Below, one piece after another: positions 17,619 to 26,339 of a stretch of DNA of 64,000 nt (the stretch's first letter is position 1; the number at the start of each line of letters is the position of its first letter). The notes under the pieces are model-generated. The model had not been told where the DNA came from, made no database searches, and saw only the letters and a program-made list of their open reading frames with translations. This DNA comes from Palsa-360 sp963719875 (GTDB lineage Bacteria > Acidobacteriota > Terriglobia > Acidiferrales > UBA7541): positions 248,001 through 312,000 of the forward strand of contig CAVRDJ010000002.1 in the NCBI GenBank assembly GCA_963719875.1. Reading direction: 5' to 3'. A program made the translations under genes and the position numbers.

Positions 17619-18305
17619 ATGTATGGAAACGTGCTTTTTATTGAGGATGAAGAGGCGCTGCAAATGACCGTCGGCGACCGCCTGCGGAAGGAAGGCTACG
17701 CGGTCGACTACGCCGCCAATGGAGACGAGGGATTCGAGAAGGCCACCCAGCTTCCCTTTGACTTGATCATTCTCAACGTCATGCTTCCCAAACGGGACGG
17801 ATTCGACGTATGCAAGGGCATCCGCGAAGCCGGACTAATCACTCCAATTCTGATGCTCACCGCGCGCGGGCAAACCAGCGACAAGGTCGACGGTCTGAAA
17901 ATCGGCGCGGACGATTACGTCACCAAACCCTTCAACATGCTGGAATTGATGGCGCGGGTCGAGGCGCTGTTGCGGCGCGCGCCCATTCGCCCAGTGGCCC
18001 AAACTAGCGGTTTTGCTTTCGGATCGATTCACGTGGACCTTGTGGGAACCGAGGCCACGCGGGACGGAAAGCCCGTGAATCTTTCCGCGCGCGAATTTCA
18101 ATTGCTCCGGTATTTCATCGACCATCGCGGGGCGACGCTTTCGCGCGACGATCTCTTGAAACAAGTGTGGGGCTACAGCGCCGATATGTTTACCCGCACC
18201 GTGGATGTGCACGTCGCCAGCCTGCGCCAAAAACTGGAAGACGATCCGAAACAGCCCAAATTCATTTTGACGGTGCAGGGGTTCGGTTATAAGTTCAAGG
18301 CTTAG
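17619..18305 (+). CDS. OmpR/PhoB-family response regulator with Asn at phospho-acceptor site
   Basis: DNA-binding response regulator of 228 residues. The receiver domain (about 1-120) has the acidic pair Glu9-Asp10, the switch Thr in LMLTARG, and the conserved Lys in DDYVTKPF. The phospho-acceptor position reads ILNVMLP, with Asn53 (codon AAC at 17775-17777) instead of Asp. The winged-helix effector domain (about 130-228) is typical: LSAREFQLLRYF, then TRTVDVHVASLRQKL and GFGYKF. The histidine kinase gene starts 11 bases downstream, so the two are co-transcribed. The substitution suggests phosphorylation-independent control or a permanently locked state; that is inference. Confidence 0.93.
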   Translation: MYGNVLFIEDEEALQMTVGDRLRKEGYAVDYAANGDEGFEKATQLPFDLIILNVMLPKRDGFDVCKGIREAGLITPILMLTARGQTSDKVDGLKIGADDYVTKPFNMLELMARVEALLRRAPIRPVAQTSGFAFGSIHVDLVGTEATRDGKPVNLSAREFQLLRYFIDHRGATLSRDDLLKQVWGYSADMFTRTVDVHVASLRQKLEDDPKQPKFILTVQGFGYKFKA

Positions 18306-18315
18306 CCGGCGGACC

Positions 18316-20208
18316 ATGAAATTGCCCATCAAAGAGCGCGAGTTTTCGACGGTCATCATCATTCTGGCCGTCATCGTGGTGATCGTTTTGGGTGTGCTGC
18401 AATACCGCTGGAGCAACCAGGTCAGTGAAGCCACCAGCATCCGCCTGGCCGACAGCTTGCAGATGTCCATAATCAACTGGCACCTCGATCTCTTCCGCGT
18501 CTTCTCCGAAGTTTGCGTCGCCCTGCGCGTCGACCCTGACTCGAGCGCGCGCGATGACTCGGACCAGCTCGGGCGAAGATTCTTGGAGTGGAAAAAGACG
18601 ACAGCGAATCCGAATCTCGTTGCGGGGTTATACATTTTGCGGCTCGACGTGGCTCCCGCCGCACAGGTGTTGCGCCTTCCTCCTTCCGGCCAGCGTTTCG
18701 AATCGAGCGGCTGGCCCACGAATCTCGAAGGGCTGCGCGAAGAACTTCAGCAGTCTGCCTCCAAGCCCGCCGACGCTGGATCCTCTGTATCCTCCGGAGG
18801 AACGAATGCGGCGGCGCTGGAGGCAAACTCCGAATTCGCAAACCGTTTCTATGCGGGCGGGGCATTGGCCGGCTGGCAGTTCGAGCCGCGGATCCCTGCG
18901 CTGGTCCGATCCTTTGCGAACACTCCTTCCGCCGGCCGCCAGGCCCCTTCACGAAACGCGCCTGATTGGATCGTGATTGTGCTGGACCGCAATGACGTGC
19001 AGAACAACATTCTTCCGGGTCTCGCGCAGCGATATTTCCGCGGCACGGAAGGACTCGATTATCAGGTTGCTGTTACCGCCGACGGGAAGGAGGGGCGCCC
19101 CCTATATTCATCGGACGCGGGCTTTGGTAACGCGGACATCGGCGATGCCGACGGGACGATGAATATCTTCGGTCGCCTGAGCGGCAAGGGGCAAGCATCC
19201 CCGATTCGTATGTTCCATACGCCTTCGCAGGAGAATGGGCCGGCGGCATCGGTCGCGGTCACGTGGTTTCCACTCTTGCGCGACGCCGGGGCGGACCAGG
19301 ACTGGCGCTTGATCGTGAGGCATCGCCGGGGAGGCGCCCTCGGGGCCTTCATTGCGGATTCGCGCCGCCGCGATCTGGCCATCGGCTTTGGCGTGCTCTT
19401 CCTGCTGGTGATCAGCATGGCGATTCTGATCTTCACGAGCACGCGCGCCCAGAGGCTGGCTAAGCTGCAAATGGATTTCGTCACCGCGGTTTCTCACGAA
19501 CTGCGGACTCCCCTGACCGTCATCAGTTCGGCGGCCGAGAATATCGCCCATGGCGTGGTGGAAGGAAAACCGCAGCTTGAGCAATATGGATCGGTGATCG
19601 GTGCGCAGGCCCGGAAACTTTTCGAAATGGTCGAGCAGATCCTGCTTTTCGCCGCCATCCGCGAAGGCCAGCAGCGCTATAGCCTGCGTCCCCTGGAAGT
19701 GCCGGAAATTCTGGACGCTGCGCTTTCCGGCACGGCGGGGCTCATTCGAACGGCGGGCTTCCACGTGGAACAACAAATCGAGCCGAACTTGCCCCGGATC
19801 GTGGGCGATCTCCCGGCCCTTTCCCAATGCGTGCAGAATTTGATTACCAATGCGCTGAAATACGGCAGCGAACAAAAGTGGATTGGAATTCAGGCGCGAT
19901 TCACCGAACATGGCCTGACCGGGAAAGAAGTTCAGATCAGCGTCTCGGATCGGGGGATCGGAATTGCACCGGAGGAATTGCGGCATATCTTCGAGCCGTT
20001 TTATCGCAGCCCTTCCGTGACGGCGGCGCAAATTCATGGCACGGGCCTCGGTCTGCCCCTGGCGAAAAGCATCATGGAAGCGATGAAAGGCCAGGTGACG
20101 GTGAAAAGCACTCCGGGACGAGGGAGCACCTTTACGCTGCATTTGCCTTGCGTGGAACACTCGGTGCGGCAAATGGAGGTCAAGACGACCGAAGCGGTTC
20201 CCTTCTGA
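18316..20208 (+). CDS. Sensor histidine kinase with large extracytoplasmic domain
   Basis: Membrane sensor kinase of 630 residues. TM1 covers about 12-30, an extracytoplasmic sensing region of about 320 residues follows, and TM2 lies at about 352-376. The sensing domain has no recognised fold and shows low-complexity spacers. No clear HAMP linker is seen. The dimerisation box FVTAVSHELRTPL contains His394. The ATPase domain has the N box (LITNALKYG), G1 box (SDRGIGI), F box (HIFEPFYR) and G2 box (GTGLGLPLAKSI), so catalytic activity is expected. It is the partner of the upstream regulator, which lacks the phosphorylatable Asp. The downstream neighbour is a TonB-dependent receptor. Confidence 0.93.
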   Translation: MKLPIKEREFSTVIIILAVIVVIVLGVLQYRWSNQVSEATSIRLADSLQMSIINWHLDLFRVFSEVCVALRVDPDSSARDDSDQLGRRFLEWKKTTANPNLVAGLYILRLDVAPAAQVLRLPPSGQRFESSGWPTNLEGLREELQQSASKPADAGSSVSSGGTNAAALEANSEFANRFYAGGALAGWQFEPRIPALVRSFANTPSAGRQAPSRNAPDWIVIVLDRNDVQNNILPGLAQRYFRGTEGLDYQVAVTADGKEGRPLYSSDAGFGNADIGDADGTMNIFGRLSGKGQASPIRMFHTPSQENGPAASVAVTWFPLLRDAGADQDWRLIVRHRRGGALGAFIADSRRRDLAIGFGVLFLLVISMAILIFTSTRAQRLAKLQMDFVTAVSHELRTPLTVISSAAENIAHGVVEGKPQLEQYGSVIGAQARKLFEMVEQILLFAAIREGQQRYSLRPLEVPEILDAALSGTAGLIRTAGFHVEQQIEPNLPRIVGDLPALSQCVQNLITNALKYGSEQKWIGIQARFTEHGLTGKEVQISVSDRGIGIAPEELRHIFEPFYRSPSVTAAQIHGTGLGLPLAKSIMEAMKGQVTVKSTPGRGSTFTLHLPCVEHSVRQMEVKTTEAVPF

Positions 20209-20395
20209 TCCCTTCCTGCCGCTAACTCATAGCTGGCATGTAACTTAGCTCTCCTGCCGTTTGGGCCATTCTTGCTTTCGCGCGTCTATTCGTCCCGCAC
20301 TTCAGGGCTTTTTACAACATCCTTACAGCAACCTGCTTCAATTCCAGTGTAATTTCAATCAGGCAGGAATTCTGCACTAAAGTCGAGGCCTTCCT

Positions 20396-23300
20396 TTGCT
20401 CAGGCCATTCACAGGCGTTATCCATACGGCAGTTTTACTGACTGGCTTGATCGTCCTGGCCGCGGGGCCCGGGTTCAGTCAAATGAACACGGCGGAAATC
20501 GCAGGCCAGGTGAAAGACCCCACCGGCGCGGTGATCGCCGCCGCCACTGTGGAGGGCACGCACGTAGTAACGCAGCAGAAGTTCGACGCGGTCACGAATG
20601 AATCGGGACTTTTCCTGCTCCCGCAACTCCCGCTCGGTGATTACAGGCTGACGGTTTCCGCGCCCGGATTCAAACAGGCGGTCCAGGATCACGTCACTCT
20701 CCACGTGGGCGATCACGTGCGGCAGGATTTCGAGCTGGCACTCGGGGAGCAAAGCGAGACGGTCACGGTGGAAGGGAGTGCGGGGCTGCTGCAGGTCCAG
20801 TCCGCAGAAATCAAGGACGTCATTCAGAATCAGCAGGTTGTCGATCTACCGCTCAAAGGGCGCGAGTTTCTCGAACTGACCCTGCTGAGCGAGGGCGTGG
20901 TGAGCCCGCCGGGGGGAACGCGCGGGGACGCGCTGCAGCAGACGGGCAAGCTGATCAACGTGATGGGGAACCGGACGGGACACAACCTGTTTCTGGTGGA
21001 CGGCGTAAATGTAACTGATGAGTATTTTAATAATGTGGTACTTAGCCCCTCGACCGACGCCATCAGCGAATTCAACATGCTGAAGACGAATTACAACGCG
21101 GAATTCGGCGGAAAATCCGGGGCCGTGGTCAATGTCATCACCAAGGCGGGGGGCAACGCGTTTCACGGGAGCGCCTACGAATTTCTCCGCAACGACATCT
21201 TCGACGCCAGAAATTTTTTCGCGCAGCCGGGCGTGGCCACGCCGTTCCGCGAAAATCAGTTTGGCGCGACCCTGGGCGGGCCCATCCTCCGGGACAAGAC
21301 ATTTTTCTTCCTCAATTATGAAGGACAGAGAATCCGCAACTCGTTGTCGCAGGCGTTCAATGTACCGACAAGCGCAGATCGAATGGGAGATCTTTCCGGC
21401 CTTGTTCCGCTGCCGGTGACGGGGAAACCCAACGCAAAACAGCTGATCGACCCGAATACGAACGCCCCGATATTGAATAATGACCTCCGAAACGATCCGA
21501 ATTTCAATGAGAATGCCGCCGCGCAAGCCCTGCTCAACCTCTTGCCGCCGCCCACGCCGGGCTTGTCCGGCGCGAATGACTTGCTAGCCGTGGGACAGCA
21601 GAGCATCGACACGAATCAATACAATGCCCGCATCGACCATCAGTTTTCCATGACGGATTCCGCATTTATTCGCGCTTCGGTTTTCGATGCCAATGAATTT
21701 GATCCTTTTGGCTCCAGCTTGCTGAATGAGGCGCTTCTTCCCGGATTCGGACGCACACTCAGAACCCATTCCGTCAATTTCTCGGTGGGCGAGACGCACA
21801 CGTTTAATGCGAATCTTCTCAATGAATTTCGGTTTGGCTGGCTTCGCGTTTCCGGAGGGCAGGGAGATCCCAATGCCGGCAATCCGTTCGCCGCTCAGAA
21901 TGGGCTGCTGGGGACGACGCAAAATTTCGCGGATATTGGCTATCCTCAAGTCAACCTCAGCGGCGTCTTTTCGACCATCGGGACCGCTGCCGGATTCGTC
22001 ACAAGAGTCGATCGCAACTATGAATTTTTCGATAATCTCCTCTGGCATCACGGCCAGCACACTGTCCAGTTTGGCGCCTATTTTTTTCATCTCGACTTTA
22101 ACCCTCACTTTCCGAACAACGCGCGCGGGACCTACACATTCAACGGCTCGGCTTCGGGCAACGCATTTGCCGACTTCTTGTTTGGAGTGCCGAGCCAGGG
22201 CCAGGCGGGCATCGGCGAGGGAGCGGAAAACGCCCACACCGATTGGGCTCATTTCTACATTCAGGACGGCTGGCAGATTACACCTCGCCTCAAGCTCGAT
22301 TTCGGGCTGCGCTATGAGTACAACAGCAACCTCGTTGCGGACGCCAATCAAACCTCGAATATTGATCTCACCGCTCCCGGGGGCCCGGCTTTTGTCGTGG
22401 CAGGCGATCTGTCCAATTTGACGGCCGCGCAAAGCGCGCTGGTTGCCATTGCTGCCGCGCAGAATCCCGCGATTCCTGTTGTGAACGCCGCAACCGTGGG
22501 ATTGGATAACAGCCTGCTGAGGGCGCGCCCGCTGCGGTTTTCTCCCCGCATGGGCCTCGCATGGTCGATACCCCATTCCGGAGAAACCGTCGTCCGTGCG
22601 GGATATGGAATCTATACGAATCAAGCGGCGTATAGCGTTCTGCAAAATCTGGCCGAAAACATTCCATTTTTTCTAAACAAAACCGTGAACAATAACGGCG
22701 CGACGTGCGGCGCCACGCCCTGCACGATCAACAATATCCTGAGCTTCAATCCAAACGGGGCGATCGGGGCGAACAGCGTCAACCACGATTTTGCGGTGGA
22801 ATACAACGAAGTGTGGAATCTGGCCCTGCAACGCCCAATCTCGAAAACCACTTCGGTGGAATTGGAGTACGTGGGGTCGAGAACCGTTCACGCGGATAGT
22901 GCCACGGCCGTCAATCTTCCTCAACCTGGCGCAGGAGCCGTTCAAGGGCGCCGCCCGGATCCCAACTTGAACGCTTTTACGACGATCCGGTGGGATGGCT
23001 GGGCAGTCTTCCACAGCCTGACGGTCAAAGCGACTCGCCGATTCACAAATGGACTTTCCTTCGACGGCGGCTACTCGTGGTCCCACTCCATCGACGATGC
23101 TTCCGATGCGGGCACGACCAACGCGGAACTGAATCTCCCGCAAAACATTTACGCCAACAATCTGGCCGCTGAAAAAGCGGACTCCAGTTTCGACCACCGG
23201 AGCCGAGCCACGGCCAACGTTGTGTACGATCTTCCCTTCGCCAACCGCTCCACTGGCTGGCTGCATCGCACCGTGGGCCGCTGGCGCGCCAGCGGCAACC

Positions 23301-23758
23301 TCATTGCCCAAAGCGGCGCGCCATTTACGATCAACCTCAGCACGGCAAGCGACCCGGCCAATATCGGCCTCGTGAATGGCAATAATCTCCAGCGACCCAA
23401 TGTAAGCGGCAACCCCAATAGTGGACCGAAGACTCCCCAGGAATGGTTCAACACCTCCGTCTTCTCCGTTCCTAGCCAGTTCACGTTCGGAAACACGCCA
23501 CGAAACAGTGTCATTGGCCCGAGCCTTGTGGATCTGGACGCTTCGCTGCAGAAGGAAGCTGCTTTGCGCGAGTCGGTGAAGGTGCAATTCAGGTTCGACG
23601 TCTTCAATGTGCTCAATCATCCGAATTTCAATTTGCCGAATCGAATCTGCACGGCGACCTCCACAGGAACTTGCATGAATCCGACCTCGACATTCGGCTC
23701 GATCACGAGCGCGCAGGATCCGCGCGAATTGCAATTCGCTCTAAAGCTGATGTTCTAG
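20396..23758 (+). CDS. TonB-dependent receptor with N-terminal carboxypeptidase-regulatory-like domain
   Basis: Outer-membrane active transporter of 1120 residues, of the Oar-like type common in Acidobacteriota. The start is TTG 20396, with GAGG about 8 bases upstream. A signal peptide (TGLIVLAAGPGFSQ) is followed by a CarboxypepD_reg-like beta-sandwich (about 35-115, GQVKDPTGAVIAAATVEGT). The plug domain (about 125-240) has the acidobacterial phrase QQVVDLPLKGREFLELTLL. A long beta-barrel follows, ending in QFALKLMF with a terminal Phe as required for barrel assembly. No TonB, ExbB or SusD-like gene is adjacent, so the substrate cannot be inferred. It follows the two-component genes by 187 bases and may be controlled by them. 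Confidence 0.93.
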   Translation: MLRPFTGVIHTAVLLTGLIVLAAGPGFSQMNTAEIAGQVKDPTGAVIAAATVEGTHVVTQQKFDAVTNESGLFLLPQLPLGDYRLTVSAPGFKQAVQDHVTLHVGDHVRQDFELALGEQSETVTVEGSAGLLQVQSAEIKDVIQNQQVVDLPLKGREFLELTLLSEGVVSPPGGTRGDALQQTGKLINVMGNRTGHNLFLVDGVNVTDEYFNNVVLSPSTDAISEFNMLKTNYNAEFGGKSGAVVNVITKAGGNAFHGSAYEFLRNDIFDARNFFAQPGVATPFRENQFGATLGGPILRDKTFFFLNYEGQRIRNSLSQAFNVPTSADRMGDLSGLVPLPVTGKPNAKQLIDPNTNAPILNNDLRNDPNFNENAAAQALLNLLPPPTPGLSGANDLLAVGQQSIDTNQYNARIDHQFSMTDSAFIRASVFDANEFDPFGSSLLNEALLPGFGRTLRTHSVNFSVGETHTFNANLLNEFRFGWLRVSGGQGDPNAGNPFAAQNGLLGTTQNFADIGYPQVNLSGVFSTIGTAAGFVTRVDRNYEFFDNLLWHHGQHTVQFGAYFFHLDFNPHFPNNARGTYTFNGSASGNAFADFLFGVPSQGQAGIGEGAENAHTDWAHFYIQDGWQITPRLKLDFGLRYEYNSNLVADANQTSNIDLTAPGGPAFVVAGDLSNLTAAQSALVAIAAAQNPAIPVVNAATVGLDNSLLRARPLRFSPRMGLAWSIPHSGETVVRAGYGIYTNQAAYSVLQNLAENIPFFLNKTVNNNGATCGATPCTINNILSFNPNGAIGANSVNHDFAVEYNEVWNLALQRPISKTTSVELEYVGSRTVHADSATAVNLPQPGAGAVQGRRPDPNLNAFTTIRWDGWAVFHSLTVKATRRFTNGLSFDGGYSWSHSIDDASDAGTTNAELNLPQNIYANNLAAEKADSSFDHRSRATANVVYDLPFANRSTGWLHRTVGRWRASGNLIAQSGAPFTINLSTASDPANIGLVNGNNLQRPNVSGNPNSGPKTPQEWFNTSVFSVPSQFTFGNTPRNSVIGPSLVDLDASLQKEAALRESVKVQFRFDVFNVLNHPNFNLPNRICTATSTGTCMNPTSTFGSITSAQDPRELQFALKLMF

Positions 23759-23810
23759 CCCGCAACTGTCGCGGAATTTTGGAGCAACGAAGGACCGCTC
23801 GAAGGCGGGG

Positions 23811-24076
23811 TTGAGTAGGATAGGCTTCAGCCTGTCTTCTGTCTGTTGCGAGAACCAAAACCCGACAGGGAGAACAGGCTCCTGAAAAGTAATTCATTTT
23901 GTCATTCCGAACAAAGTGAGGAATCCCTCTTTGATTTAACTCCATAAAAAAGCAAGAGAGATTCCTCACTTCGTTCGGAATGACAAAAGGAGTGGGGGCC
24001 TTTTTCCGCAGCCTCTTCAGCCTGTCTTCTGTATGTTGCGTGAACCAAAACCCGACAGGCTGAAGCCAGTCCTACT
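23811..24076. repeat. Composite intergenic repeat: duplicated hairpin arms around an inner inverted repeat
   Basis: Two direct copies of a segment with CAGCCTGTCTTCTGT and GAACCAAAACCCGACAGG occur at about 23827-23869 and 24018-24060. The outer ends are inverted (GTAGGATAGGCTTCAGCC at the left, GGCTGAAGCCAGTCCTAC at the right). Between the copies lies another inverted repeat, GTCATTCCGAACAAAGTGAG at 23901-23920 and its near-complement at about 23965-23984. This looks like one repeat element duplicated around, or interrupted by, a second one. The right end reaches the stop of the CHAD gene. The region holds no gene. Confidence 0.85.
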
Positions 24077-25572
24077 TATGCGGCGTCGCTGCGCTTGGCC
24101 GGCCGCACGATTCTCGGGACCATCATCCGCGTTCCTGGAGCGAGGATGTGAACGGAGCGCTGGAAGACAAATTCCAAAAAGCGCCTGGCAACAGACAGTT
24201 TTGAATTGATGGGATCTCGATCGCGAAAACCTTCCGCACGGATCACCAGAAACCCTGGACCATTTTCAACATGCAGGCGGCGCATCGCCCGATACGGCTT
24301 CGCCTGGAAAGCATTCGCCATGCGCAAAATGGCGGCCAGTCGAATCAGCGACTGTCGCAAGGGCAATTCGTAAACTCTTAACTTCTGATGATCCGGATAC
24401 GGCAAAGCGCGACGGTGGAAGCGCGCGACGAGCGCCGCAAACTCAAGGTCTCTCTTCGTCCAGCCCGGAGGCGGAGAAATCTTGCGGATCATGCGGTAAG
24501 ACTCTTTTTGGTAGGACTTGCCCTTCTTGAATCGTCCGGCCTCCTGCAGCAGCGCCGCCGCATGCAGAATGAATCGCTCTTCGATCTGGGATTCCTTTCC
24601 GATCAGGCCGCAATTCGCGAGTCCATCGTATAATTGCAGGGACAACCGCGAAATCCGGCGGACATGGGGAAAATCTGGCGTCACCAAGGAAGCCCATTCC
24701 CCGAGCCGCGCTAGCCCGGTGGAACGCAGATCCTTCTCCGCGGGCAATCCCTCGCGCCAACTCCGCAGGGGAGACGTTTTTCCCGCCATCTTCTCGCGAT
24801 ATTGCCGGAGCCGCGAGGACCGTTCGTCCTCCACTTTCGTGCGCCACGCGGCAAAGGCGGTTTCCTCGAAAAGACTCCGGCTCTTTAAGAGCATTTGATC
24901 CAGAACTGTAAGGTCGTGAATTTCTCCCAGCAAGTCCTGCAGAAGTTTCAAATCGGGCTCCCAACCCGGATACATCGTGGGCATAAAATTCTCTACCGCG
25001 TAGCGAAACTTCTTCAGGCCCATGCGCAGGCGATGATAGGCAAGGAGGCTCCGGCTGCGTTGCGCGCGGCGATTCAGGTCGCGAACACTTTCCCAGATTT
25101 CGAGGAGCAGGGATTCGCAGGCGGGACGGTCGGAAACGACATGCCGGTAATGTTTCGCAAATTCTCTCCGCCAGGTCCGCCATTGCTTCCGGTCAAATTC
25201 CCGGATGGCCGCACGAGCATCGGTGCGGTCCTGCTCGTGCTTTTTTTTCAGCGCCTCCAGGAGCACATTCGTCGAAGCCTCGCCCGGGGCGCCGAGCTTC
25301 TCGATCCATTCCGTGAGGACTTGCGTGTCACGAAGCGTCCCCAGCCGTTGAAACGTGCGCCGCGCCGATTTCCGCATGGACTTCCAATCGCATCCTGGAT
25401 CGAGGTCCCTCATCACCTCGGCGATGAGGATGCATCGGCGCAAGGAGATGCGCAGGTCGTGGATGGGCTGCGCAGGCAAAGCCCCGCCGACGTTGGAGTG
25501 TTCGTCAAGGACTCGGTCCGCCCAATAGGCAAGGCCGACTTTTTCTTCGGTAGCAGAATGCGGTTGCGGCAA
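24076..25572 (-). CDS. CHAD-domain protein fused to a Ppx/GppA-like HD-type domain
   Basis: Protein of 498 residues with two parts. The first (about 1-290) is a CHAD domain, a helical fold linked to polyphosphate binding. It shows HDLRISLRRC near residue 38, LGTLRDTQVL and the second-half repeat YHRLRMGLKKFRYAVENF, with the conserved basic/His residues. The second (about 305-480) resembles the helical C-terminal domain of exopolyphosphatase/GppA: HAAALLQEAG, YQKESYRMI and LVARFHRRALP. The His-Asp pairs of a true HD hydrolase are not all present, so catalysis is doubtful. The start is TTG 25572, chosen by length and because no better codon is nearby. The fusion suggests a polyphosphate-related role, by family inference only. 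Confidence 0.8.
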   Translation of the reverse strand: MPQPHSATEEKVGLAYWADRVLDEHSNVGGALPAQPIHDLRISLRRCILIAEVMRDLDPGCDWKSMRKSARRTFQRLGTLRDTQVLTEWIEKLGAPGEASTNVLLEALKKKHEQDRTDARAAIREFDRKQWRTWRREFAKHYRHVVSDRPACESLLLEIWESVRDLNRRAQRSRSLLAYHRLRMGLKKFRYAVENFMPTMYPGWEPDLKLLQDLLGEIHDLTVLDQMLLKSRSLFEETAFAAWRTKVEDERSSRLRQYREKMAGKTSPLRSWREGLPAEKDLRSTGLARLGEWASLVTPDFPHVRRISRLSLQLYDGLANCGLIGKESQIEERFILHAAALLQEAGRFKKGKSYQKESYRMIRKISPPPGWTKRDLEFAALVARFHRRALPYPDHQKLRVYELPLRQSLIRLAAILRMANAFQAKPYRAMRRLHVENGPGFLVIRAEGFRDRDPINSKLSVARRFLEFVFQRSVHILAPGTRMMVPRIVRPAKRSDAA

Positions 25573-25672
25573 AACGGAAACCAGTACCCTTCTCAGATAT
25601 CTCCCTAAGAGAGCTACAGGGGGGGAGCTATTCTAATCGCGCGGGGCGGAAAAACGCAAACTTCGCAGGAGG

Positions 25673-26326
25673 TTAATCGGGGGCGACCGTCGTCTGTCCT
25701 TTACGAGCCGGAATCGAGGCTGGCACACGGCGAGGAGCTTTTGAATAGTGGTCATAGACGCGCCAACCCAAAAGAATCGCCATCACCGCGGCATATTCCA
25801 GAGGCAAATGGATGTCGGACTTCACCAGCCATAAAAAATGGATGACTCCCGCGACGGCGGTCAGGTAAATGGCGCGATGCAACATCGCCCAGCGCCGCCC
25901 GCCCATCCTGCGGATCCATCCCGCCGTGGACGTGAGGGCCAGCGGAATCATCAGGACGAAGCCCGTGAATCCCACCGTGATGTAGCGCCTCTTCAAAACG
26001 TCCGCCCAAATGCCATGAAGATCGAAGACCTGGTCGAACGTCAGGTAAACACTAAAATGACAGCAGCCGTAAAAAAAAGCGAATAGCCCAAACATGCGCC
26101 GGAAACGGATCAATAGCGGCTGCCGAAGAATTTTGCGTAACGGCGTAACGGCCAGGGTGATGGCCACGAATCGCAGCGTCCAATCCCCCGTGGCGTGCTC
26201 GAGAAATTGCGTGGGATTCGAGCCGAGTCCACCGGTAAACGCTTCCCGGATCAGTATGCCCAGGGGGACCAGGCAAATCAGGAATAGGAATACCTTTGTC
26301 CATTTGCTAGTCAGAATGGAATTCAT
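25673..26326 (-). CDS. msrQ: MsrQ, haem-binding membrane subunit of protein-methionine-sulfoxide reductase
   Basis: Inner-membrane b-haem protein that passes electrons to MsrP for repair of oxidised methionines in periplasmic proteins. It has 217 residues, normal for the family, with about six transmembrane helices. Landmarks are ATGDWTLRFVAITLAVTPLR, the His of CCHFSVYLTFDQ, and the MLHRAIYLTAVAGVIHFLW helix with its paired His. It starts 13 bases after the msrP stop, so the two are an operon. The order msrP-msrQ is the standard arrangement. Confidence 0.95.
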   Translation of the reverse strand: MNSILTSKWTKVFLFLICLVPLGILIREAFTGGLGSNPTQFLEHATGDWTLRFVAITLAVTPLRKILRQPLLIRFRRMFGLFAFFYGCCHFSVYLTFDQVFDLHGIWADVLKRRYITVGFTGFVLMIPLALTSTAGWIRRMGGRRWAMLHRAIYLTAVAGVIHFLWLVKSDIHLPLEYAAVMAILLGWRVYDHYSKAPRRVPASIPARKGQTTVAPD

Positions 26327-26339
26327 CGTTGAGATCCGC

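Noticed and set aside
22673..23734. Long antisense frame (353 codons) opposite the TonB receptor
   Set aside because: High GC content leaves long open frames on the complementary strand; it has no ribosome-binding site or domain, while the sense strand encodes a clear receptor.
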